Shown here: piece by piece, positions 6,614 through 11,282 of the stretch
Position numbering within the stretch: the first letter of the stretch is position 1
How the letters are laid out: every line of letters begins with the position of its first letter
Assembly: GCA_030040475.1 (NCBI GenBank)
Contig: JASHTQ010000510.1
Span: 1 to 11,282, forward strand
DNA: 11,282 bases
Direction of reading: 5' to 3'
Origin: Streptosporangiaceae bacterium
GTDB taxonomy: Bacteria > Actinomycetota > Actinomycetes > Streptosporangiales > Streptosporangiaceae
Notes under the pieces: generated by a model
Databases searched by the model: none
Told to the model about the DNA's origin: nothing
The model's input: the letters and a program-made list of their open reading frames with translations, nothing else
Translations under genes and position numbers: made by a program

Positions 6614-6659
6614 GTTTAGTATCCGTTATGAGACGTACACTATACTGGCGGGACTAAAC
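6614..6659. promoter_or_regulatory. Divergent promoter/operator with nested inverted repeats
   Basis: The intergenic region 6581-6703 is clearly more A+T-rich than its surroundings. It holds a perfect 7-bp inverted repeat, GTTTAGT (6614-6620) and ACTAAAC (6653-6659), and inside it AGTAT (6618-6622) paired with ATACT (6642-6646). TATACT at 6641-6646 is a good plus-strand -10 box for the regulator gene. On the minus strand TATAGT (6644-6639) overlaps it, with a TTGACG at 6670-6665 upstream, although the 20-bp spacing is long. A regulator bound here could control both directions. The operator role is inferred from symmetry and position. Confidence 0.5.
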
Positions 6660-6683
6660 CCGAACGTCAAGGGACGGTCACCT

Positions 6684-6707
6684 GTGAACGCAGCTGAGGT
6701 TAGATGA
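6684..6707 (+). CDS. Possible 7-codon leader mini-ORF upstream of the regulator
   Basis: GTG at 6684 encodes MNAAEVR and stops at TGA 6705-6707, which overlaps the ATG (6704) of the XRE-cupin gene as ATGA. An AAGGGA (6669-6674) lies 9 bases before the GTG, better placed than the GAGG only 4 bases before the regulator's own ATG. It may set translation of the regulator by coupling. Chance cannot be excluded for so short a frame. Confidence 0.25.
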   Translation: MNAAEVR

Positions 6708-7345
6708 GCCGAGTGGCACGAACCCAGGGCCCGCCCTGTCTGGACGCTCAGGCGGGCGGGCGCAGCGAGGGCCCGGGCGAGGTGGAACGCATCGTCAGTT
6801 CGATCGGCTTGAAGGTATTCAGTCATCGCAAGCGGATGGGCCTTTCGCTGCAGCAACTCGGCGAGCGGTCCGACGTGTCGGCCGCCGCCATCCACAAGAT
6901 CGAGCAGGGCGGCATGGTGCCGACCATCACGACCCTGCTGAAGATCGCCAGCGCGCTCGGCCGCCCGGTCTCCTACTTCGTGGAGGAGGACGTCGGCCAC
7001 GACGACGTGGCCGTGTTCACCCCGGCCGACGAGAAGCGGCCGGTGTACACCTCCCACGAGGGCATCGAGCTGGACAGCATCTCCGGCCCGTACGGCCGGT
7101 TCCTGCTGGCCGGGGCCCGGGCCACGGTGGTGCCCGGCGCGACCAGCGGGCGCAAGCCGATGCAGCACCCGGGCGAGGAACTCGTGCACGTGATCAGCGG
7201 CGTGCTCGACTTCACCGTGACCGGGCAGCCCTACCACGTGATGCCCGGGAGCACGCTGCACTTCCGCGGCGACCAGCCGCACACCTGGCGCAACCCGGGC
7301 CGCACCGAGACTCATGCCGTCTGGATGGCGCTGCGCCCGCAGTAG
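6704..7345 (+). CDS. XRE-family transcriptional regulator with C-terminal cupin domain
   Basis: A 213-residue protein. After a variable N-terminus of about 33 residues, an XRE helix-turn-helix domain spans about 35-93: GLKVFSHRKRMGLSLQQLGE, then SDVSAAAIHKIEQGGMVPT and LLKIASALG. A linker leads to a cupin_2 domain at about 140-208 with the pattern HPGEELVHVISG (155-166) and a later QPHTWRNPG. XRE-cupin regulators normally sense a small molecule or metal in the cupin and bind a nearby operator. The gene is divergent from the flavoprotein operon and separated by 123 bp carrying inverted repeats, so it most likely controls that operon and itself. The ATG at 6704 has GAGG 4 bases upstream; an in-frame GTG at 6713 is a possible alternative start. 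A hairpin follows the stop. Confidence 0.92.
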   Translation: MSRVARTQGPPCLDAQAGGRSEGPGEVERIVSSIGLKVFSHRKRMGLSLQQLGERSDVSAAAIHKIEQGGMVPTITTLLKIASALGRPVSYFVEEDVGHDDVAVFTPADEKRPVYTSHEGIELDSISGPYGRFLLAGARATVVPGATSGRKPMQHPGEELVHVISGVLDFTVTGQPYHVMPGSTLHFRGDQPHTWRNPGRTETHAVWMALRPQ

Positions 7346-7374
7346 GGTGCCCCCCGGCCTGGTCACGGGCACCC
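7345..7374 (+). terminator. Candidate terminator hairpin after the XRE-cupin gene
   Basis: GGGTGCCC (7345-7352) pairs with GGGCACCC (7367-7374) around a 14-base loop, starting on the last base of the TAG stop. There is no T-tract. A 12-bp palindrome ACCCGGCCGGGT (7371-7382) overlaps its right end. Confidence 0.5.
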
Positions 7375-7388
7375 GGCCGGGTGGCGGC

Positions 7389-8060
7389 CTGATCGCGAGC
7401 ATACTGCCGGCCGGCGGTGGCCGCAGAGTCCGCCGGGCCGCTCCCCCGGGCCGGCCCGGGCCTGTTCCCCGCCGAGCAGCTCGTGGTGCGCACGGCCGGG
7501 CCGCACCGCCGGGTCGAGTTCACCGCGGGACGGCGGTGCGCGCGGGCGGCACTAGCCGGGCTGGGCCTGGCGGCCGTCCCCATTCCGCAGGGGCCAGCGG
7601 GCGAGCCGCAGTGGCCGGCCGGCGTGACCGGCAGCATCACCCACTGCCCCGGTTACCGGGCCTGCGCGGTGGCCCGGACCGCGGATCCGGCCGGGCTCGG
7701 CATCGACGCCGAACCGGACGAGGCGCTGCCCGACGGCCTGATCCAGGCCGTGGCCACCGGTGCCGAGCGGGCTGCCTCGACCGCCAGGCGGCCGCCGCGG
7801 CCGCGATGCACTGAGACCGGCTGGTGTTCGGTGCCAAGGAGGCCACGGCCAAGTGCTGGTACCCGCTAACCGGGCAGTGGCCGGAACGCCACGACCTGAC
7901 CATTACGGCGCTAGCGGTAACCGGGGCCGCTACGGGCTCGTTCCATGTCCGCCTGGCCGCGGGCGGCCGGGATCTGGCCGGAAGCGGCCGTGAGCTGGTC
8001 GGCCGCTGGCTGGCGCGCGACGGGCTGATCCTCTCCGCGGTCGCGGTGAGCGCTATCTGA
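7389..8060 (+). pseudogene. Decayed Sfp-type 4'-phosphopantetheinyl transferase
   Basis: The full PPTase can be followed only by changing frame. The N-terminus LIASILPAG is in one frame (from a CTG at 7389 where ATG would be expected). From about 7417 the next frame gives LFPAEQLVV, RRVEFTAGRRCARAAL, GVTGSITHCPGY and the metal-binding GIDAEPDEALPDGL. From about 7770 the first frame resumes with LDRQAAAAAAMH, a TGA at 7812-7814, then DRLVFGAKEATAKCWYPLTG and GRWLARDGLILSAVAV. The family normally reads HWDRL at the TGA, so TGG has become TGA. Intact enzymes move 4'-phosphopantetheine from CoA to carrier proteins of polyketide, peptide or siderophore synthesis. Two frameshifts plus a nonsense codon make a sequencing artefact unlikely, and I call it a pseudogene. 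It would end 10 bp before the convergent amidohydrolase stop. Confidence 0.85.
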
Positions 8061-8070
8061 GCTGGCTGGG

Positions 8071-8907
8071 CTACTGCTTCGGGTCGTAGAGCGCGGCGAA
8101 GTTGTCCTGCAGCATGGCCTTACCCAGCGCGCCGTCGCCGGCCGCGGTCCGCATCCGGGCCAGCTCGCCGGTGAAGTCACCCCAGGGCTCGTCGCTGGCG
8201 AACAGCACCCGGTCGCCGCCGATGCCACGGCGCTCGATCTCGCTGGCAAGCCACCGGGGCGCGAAGCCGATCGTCCAGCTGGTGTCGGTGTAGATCTGCT
8301 TGCCCGCCTCCAGCCAGTCGAAGAACCGGGTGCTGATCAGCTTGATGTGACCGCTCATGCCACCGCCGAAATGCACCAGGTGGATCTTCACGTCGTCGGC
8401 GTAACGGTCGACGAGCAGGCCCACCTGGTCGATGTCGGACGCCGCGCCCGGCGACGTGTGCACGTGCACGACCAGGCCGTGCTGGCGCGCGGTGGCGAAG
8501 ATCTGATCGAGCTGGGGCTGGCAGGCCGGGTCGTCGGGCCGGCCGCCGAGCAGGAAGCTGGTCTTCAGTGCGACCACGCCCTGCTCGCCGGCCAGGGCCA
8601 GCGCGGCGGCGGTGAGTTCGGCGTCCTGCGGCCGGGGCGATACCCAAAGGCCGCACCGGATCCGGTCGTCGGCCGCCGCGGCCTCCAGGACCAGCGGGTT
8701 GAAGCCGAACGAGATCGACGCGTCGGGAACCCCGTAGTTCGGCAGGACCAGCGCGCGCTCAATGCCCTCCCGGTCGAGATCGGCGATCAGCTCGCCGACG
8801 CTGCCCCGGGCCAGCATGTCGGGGTTGCAGGGCGGGCCGCCGTAGAAGGGGAAGGCGGGCATCTTTCCCAGGTGCCGGTGAGCGTCGTTGACCAGTTGCG
8901 TTCCCAT
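8071..8907 (-). CDS. Metal-dependent amidohydrolase (amidohydrolase_2/ACMSD-like TIM barrel)
   Basis: A 278-residue protein of the amidohydrolase-2 family. The first metal motif is NDAHRHLG (Asp8, His10, His12). HVHTSPG supplies His148/His150, HLVHFGGG supplies His176/His179, and the C-terminal acid is Asp239 in LFASDEPWG. Family members hydrolyse or decarboxylate cyclic or carboxylated substrates with one bound metal in the cytoplasm; the substrate of this one cannot be told. The ATG at 8907 lacks an obvious Shine-Dalgarno sequence. I kept it because the metal motif begins only seven residues later, leaving little room for a later start. Upstream lies a 14-bp palindrome at 8927-8940. The gene stands alone, with a PPTase pseudogene at its 3' side and a transposase remnant beyond its promoter. 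Confidence 0.88.
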   Translation of the reverse strand: MGTQLVNDAHRHLGKMPAFPFYGGPPCNPDMLARGSVGELIADLDREGIERALVLPNYGVPDASISFGFNPLVLEAAAADDRIRCGLWVSPRPQDAELTAAALALAGEQGVVALKTSFLLGGRPDDPACQPQLDQIFATARQHGLVVHVHTSPGAASDIDQVGLLVDRYADDVKIHLVHFGGGMSGHIKLISTRFFDWLEAGKQIYTDTSWTIGFAPRWLASEIERRGIGGDRVLFASDEPWGDFTGELARMRTAAGDGALGKAMLQDNFAALYDPKQ

Positions 8908-8926
8908 GAGCGGGATGTTAGTGCCC

Positions 8927-8940
8927 TATCGTTTCCGATA
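8927..8940. promoter_or_regulatory. Palindrome upstream of the amidohydrolase
   Basis: TATCG-TTTC-CGATA, 5-bp arms around 4 bases, lies 20 bp before the amidohydrolase ATG in an A+T-rich stretch (about 8911-8975) unlike its surroundings. It is placed where a promoter or operator would be. No regulator gene adjoins it, and the role is inferred. Confidence 0.35.
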
Positions 8941-8982
8941 CAAGATGCATATCTCGCATAGGAATCGATTATTCGGAGCGGG

Positions 8983-9186
8983 AGACCGCCGATGGAAGGC
9001 GGCCATCGGCGCGAGCCCGGATGACCCGGGGTTCGACTCGTCCTCGCTGGTGTACTGGCGCAAGCGGCTGGGGAAGTCCGGCGGCCGCACCGGGTCAACG
9101 ACGCGGGCCGGCGGCGGCGAGCGGTGGACTCCACGATCTTGGCTGGTGCGGTGGCAGCGGCAGTCAGAGCTGTCGTCGGCGGATGA
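8983..9186 (+). pseudogene. IS1182-type transposase remnant
   Basis: One frame gives WKAAIGASPDDPGFDSSSLV followed by YWRKRLGKSG, which resembles the N-terminal third of IS1182-family transposases. At about 9082 the match moves to another frame, RPHRVNDA, and goes straight on to GRRRRAVDSTILAGAVA before a TGA at 9184-9186. The segment normally found between NDA and the RRRAVDST motif is missing. Nothing of the catalytic core follows and no terminal inverted repeats are seen. This is a short, frameshifted and internally deleted relic. Confidence 0.7.
8987..9011. repeat. 9-bp inverted repeat (hairpin)
   Basis: CGCCGATGG (8987-8995) and CCATCGGCG (9003-9011) are perfect complements around a 7-base loop, within the transposase remnant. 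It may be incidental to the relic sequence or a leftover structural element. Confidence 0.45.
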
Positions 9187-9393
9187 TCGAACGCCGCCGT
9201 CGAGCCAGGACCACACCGCGATCGACGTCGGTGGTGCCGCCGGTGTACTTGCGCACGGAGCGTTTCGTCAGCTTCCTGCCCGATCACGGCGACCTCGCTG
9301 AACGGCACGTCCGGCGGACCGGATTCTCCGGTCGCGCCGACCTGGCCCAGGCTGCTAGGGTTAGCGTCGTCAGCATGCGATGAAGCTCGCAGG

Positions 9394-9422
9394 AGCCCTG
9401 GCGGGGCGCCGTCGGCAGGGCT
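9394..9422. repeat. Inverted repeat in the leader of the hyc operon
   Basis: AGCCCTG (9394-9400) pairs with CAGGGCT (9416-9422) around a 15-base GC-rich loop, 37 bp before the hycD start. It could be a terminator of read-through transcription or a leader structure. Confidence 0.35.
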
Positions 9423-9459
9423 AATAGCTTCTACACCCAAATGGTGGAAGAGGCCTGCG

Positions 9460-10410
9460 TTGATAGCCATCGCGTTGCAGGTTATCCAGAGTGCTGTGGT
9501 CCTCTTCCTTGCCCCGCTCTACGTCGGTTTCCTGGCGCGGGCCGAGGCCATCGTCCAGTCAAAGCGCGGGCCGAGCGTCCTGCAACCCTACCGCGACCTG
9601 GCCAAGCAGCTTCGCAAGGAAAGCGTCGTCTCGGAGCACGCCACGTGGATCTTCCGCGCTGCGCCGTTCGTCGCGTTCTCTTGCTATCTGACGGTCTCCG
9701 TGATCGTCCCGATCATCACCGACGAGCCGCTACCGCTTGCGTTCCTAGCGGACCTGATAGGCGGCGCCTTCGTGCTGATGCTGGCGAGCTTCTCGATCAC
9801 GCTGGCGGCGCTCGATGCGGGCAGCCCGATCGGCGGACTCGGCGCCAGCCGCACGACCTGGGTCGGCAGCCTGGCAGAGCCGTCGCTGATCCTGGTGTTC
9901 TTCACCGTGGCCGCTCTGTCCAACTCGGACAACCCCTACCTGGAGAACCATGCGATCGCGGGCTCGCTCTCCGCCTACACGCTGCCCACGCACCTGCTCG
10001 GCCTGGTCGCGTTCTTCATGATCGTCCTGGCCGAGAACGGGCGGATTCCGATCGACAACCCGGCGGGCTCGACGGAGATCTCGATGATCGAGGAAAGCCG
10101 GGTGCTGGAATACTCGGGCCGCGAGTACGCGATCATCAAGTGGGGGAGCTGGATGAAGCTTTTCCTGCTGTCCTCGATCTTCATGAACGTGCTGGTGCTG
10201 CCCTGGGGACTCGGGCACGCGAACTCGCTGCTCGGCGGGCTGCAGGGGATCGGCGCGCTGGTCGGCAAGCTGGCCGTGTGCGGGATCCTGATCGTGATCA
10301 TCGACTCCTCGTTCGCCAAGCTGCGTTTCTTCCGGATCGCCGAGTACCTCGGCGGCTCGTTCCTTCTTGCGCTGATTGGCATCATCACCGGCTACGTGAT
10401 CAGGAGGTGA
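9460..10410 (+). CDS. hycD: Hydrogenase-4/formate hydrogenlyase membrane subunit, NuoH-like (HycD/HyfC)
   Basis: A 316-residue polytopic membrane protein, about the length of E. coli HycD and HyfC. It has the NuoH-family pattern: a first membrane helix, then AEAIVQSKRGPSVLQPYRDL and AKQLRKE (about 28-54). Further hydrophobic segments follow, with LDAGSPIGGL (118-127) and the cytoplasmic acidic loop ENGRIPIDNPAGSTEISMIE (192-211), which couples quinone- or hydrogenase-type electron transfer to ion movement. I chose the TTG at 9460 because GGAAGAGG lies 7 bases upstream and it gives a family-length N-terminus. It is followed by hycP/hyfE and hycQ/hyfF, the order of Mycobacterium tuberculosis Rv0084-Rv0086. 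In that organism a NuoL/M-like gene (Rv0083) precedes hycD; here there is only a gene-free interval. Likely role: membrane anchor of a group-4 hydrogenase-like complex. Confidence 0.92.
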   Translation: MIAIALQVIQSAVVLFLAPLYVGFLARAEAIVQSKRGPSVLQPYRDLAKQLRKESVVSEHATWIFRAAPFVAFSCYLTVSVIVPIITDEPLPLAFLADLIGGAFVLMLASFSITLAALDAGSPIGGLGASRTTWVGSLAEPSLILVFFTVAALSNSDNPYLENHAIAGSLSAYTLPTHLLGLVAFFMIVLAENGRIPIDNPAGSTEISMIEESRVLEYSGREYAIIKWGSWMKLFLLSSIFMNVLVLPWGLGHANSLLGGLQGIGALVGKLAVCGILIVIIDSSFAKLRFFRIAEYLGGSFLLALIGIITGYVIRR

Positions 10411-10413
10411 TCT
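10402..10413 (+). promoter_or_regulatory. Near-perfect extended Shine-Dalgarno sequence of hycP
   Basis: AGGAGGTGATCT matches the full anti-Shine-Dalgarno complement (AGGAGGTGATCC) in 11 of 12 bases. It contains the hycD TGA and lies just before the ATG at 10415. It predicts strong translation of hycP relative to hycD. Confidence 0.8.
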
Positions 10414-10414
10414 G

Positions 10415-11083
10415 ATGACGGCAGCGAACACCCCGGACACGATCCTGCTCAACCTGATATCGGTAATGATCCTGCTCTGCGCGTTCGCCTGCCTGGGATC
10501 GAAGCTGTTCGACCGTTACCTGGGCTATTACGCGGTGCAGTCTGTGCTGCTCTCCGCCGCCGCAGCGATCGTCGCCGAGGATCTTTCAGATCCCGCGCTG
10601 TGGGTGCTCGCCGTGCTGACCCTGCTGATCAAGGGGATCGGCATCCCGGTCGCGACCCGCCGCTTCCTGATCGCGCGGCTGAGCCTGAAGCGGGACGCCT
10701 CGATCGCGCTTGGCCTGTCGACATCGCTGATCGTCGGCGCCGCACTGACCGCCATCGCCTACTTCGCGGTGGGCCCGGCCACGCTGCCCGGCAAGCTGCT
10801 GGACAGCACGGCGGTGCCGCTGGCGATGGCCGTGGTCCTGCTCGGCGGGCTGTGCATGGTGGTGCGGCGGCACACGATCGCGCAGCTGCTCGGGTGGCTG
10901 ATCGTCGAGAACGGCGTGTTCCTCGGCGCGATCACGCTCGTCGCCACGTTCCCGTTCATCATCGAGGCCGGGATCTTCCTCGACCTTGTGGCCGGGGTGC
11001 TGATCATGCTCGCGCTGGTCTCCGGCCTCGCGCAGCGGCTCGCGTCCGCCAACGCCAGCGATATGCGGAGGCTGAAGGGATGA
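10415..11083 (+). CDS. hycP: Hydrogenase-4 membrane subunit HyfE/HycP-like
   Basis: A 222-residue polytopic membrane protein, close to E. coli HyfE in length. It has about six or seven hydrophobic segments. The C-terminal half (HTIAQLLGWLIVENGVFLG, then FLDLVAGVLIM) resembles NuoK/MnhC, with the intramembrane Glu165 typical of this fold; such residues take part in proton or ion transfer. The ATG follows a near-perfect Shine-Dalgarno sequence that overlaps the hycD stop. Its TGA overlaps the ATG of the next gene. The Mtb counterpart is Rv0085 (HycP). It is a membrane-arm component and not catalytic on its own. Confidence 0.9.
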   Translation: MTAANTPDTILLNLISVMILLCAFACLGSKLFDRYLGYYAVQSVLLSAAAAIVAEDLSDPALWVLAVLTLLIKGIGIPVATRRFLIARLSLKRDASIALGLSTSLIVGAALTAIAYFAVGPATLPGKLLDSTAVPLAMAVVLLGGLCMVVRRHTIAQLLGWLIVENGVFLGAITLVATFPFIIEAGIFLDLVAGVLIMLALVSGLAQRLASANASDMRRLKG

Positions 11084-11282
11084 CGCTCACGCTGAGCATC
11101 CTCACCTGGGCGCTGCCGCTCGGCGGCGCGATCGTGCCCTGGACCGGTGCCCGGGCGCGAGGGATCGGGATCACGGCCGCAGCGGCTGGGGCGGGGTCAC
11201 TGGCCACCGCGATCGTGCTCGCCGTGCGCATCGTCTCCGGGCGCCCGCTCGAGCTGCTCGGCGGATTTGTCTACGTGGACTC
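11080..11282 (+). CDS. hycQ: Hydrogenase-4 NuoL/M/N-like antiporter subunit (HyfF/HycQ-like), 3'-partial
   Basis: ATG overlaps the hycP stop (ATGA), with GAAGGGA just before it. The first 67 residues in the window start MTLTLSILTWALPLGGAIVP, contain a second hydrophobic stretch (ITAAAAGAGSLATAIVLAV), and reach LELLGGFVYVDS, the kind of lead-in seen before the antiporter core (usually W-x-Y-x-D-x-LS) of NuoL/M/N proteins. Position after hycD and hycP agrees with Mtb Rv0086 (HycQ) or E. coli HyfF. The window ends inside the gene, so the antiporter core and the hydrogenase large subunit expected next cannot be checked. Confidence 0.8.
   Translation, partial: MTLTLSILTWALPLGGAIVPWTGARARGIGITAAAAGAGSLATAIVLAVRIVSGRPLELLGGFVYVD

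Larger units (their letters stand above)
8908..9459. other. 552-bp interval without an intact gene
   Basis: From left to right it holds an A+T-rich promoter-like stretch with the palindrome at 8927-8940, a 9-bp inverted repeat (8987-9011), and a transposase remnant (8983-9186). A stretch of about 200 bp (9187-9390) follows in which I recognise nothing on either strand, then a 7-bp inverted repeat (9394-9422) before hycD. Open frames that cross this interval have no family features apart from the transposase piece. Confidence 0.7.

Noticed and set aside
8787..9470. 227-codon minus-strand frame crossing the amidohydrolase start and the intergenic region
   Set aside because: It overlaps the amidohydrolase in another frame and is antisense to the transposase relic. 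The piece PPDVPFSEVAVIGQEADETL looks protein-like, but I could not tie it to a family.
1..11282. CRISPR arrays, tRNA or rRNA genes
   Set aside because: I saw no regularly spaced direct repeats, no tRNA-like cloverleaf with a conserved T-loop, and no rRNA sequence.

Overview
The window is very G+C-rich DNA with GTG and TTG starts, G/C-ending codons, tightly overlapped operons, and actinobacterial-type proteins (a PPTase, an MSMEG_0572-like protein, Hyc membrane subunits as in mycobacteria). I infer a high-GC actinomycete and cannot name the genus.

Region 1 (1-3988, + strand) is the 3' part of an operon that enters from the left edge. It holds a PLP-dependent enzyme of the ACC deaminase/D-cysteine desulfhydrase family (5'-partial), an argininosuccinate-lyase-like enzyme, and a DUF1116 protein related to E. 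coli YlbE/AllG. The three are joined by GTGA and ATGA overlaps and so are probably translated in a coupled way. The lyase has lost the usual catalytic histidine and the argininosuccinate-binding motif, and the PLP enzyme has a changed SN motif. Together they look like an uncharacterised catabolic route for a nitrogenous, possibly carbamoylated, compound.

Region 2 (3993-6580, - strand) is a redox operon read towards region 1. The order is CoA-disulfide-reductase/NADH-oxidase-like flavoprotein, orphan 84-residue protein, MSMEG_0572/Sll0783 (DsrE-like) protein, OsmC thiol peroxidase. A perfect 14-bp inverted repeat separates the two convergent operons and contains both stop codons. The operon shares a 123-bp intergenic region with a divergent XRE-cupin regulator (6704-7345, +), its likely controller. 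This region holds nested inverted repeats and overlapping -10-like boxes.

Region 3 (7389-8907) holds a decayed Sfp-type 4'-phosphopantetheinyl transferase (two apparent frameshifts and a Trp-to-stop change) and, convergent to it, an intact metal-dependent amidohydrolase.

Region 4 (8908-11282) begins with about 550 bp without an intact gene, containing a promoter-proximal palindrome and an IS1182-type transposase remnant. It continues with a coupled operon hycD (NuoH-like), hycP/hyfE and the start of hycQ/hyfF, membrane subunits of a group-4 hydrogenase/formate-hydrogenlyase-like complex that runs off the right edge. The overall theme is low-oxygen and thiol/sulfur redox physiology beside an unusual amino-compound degradation operon, with signs of past rearrangement around the hyc genes.
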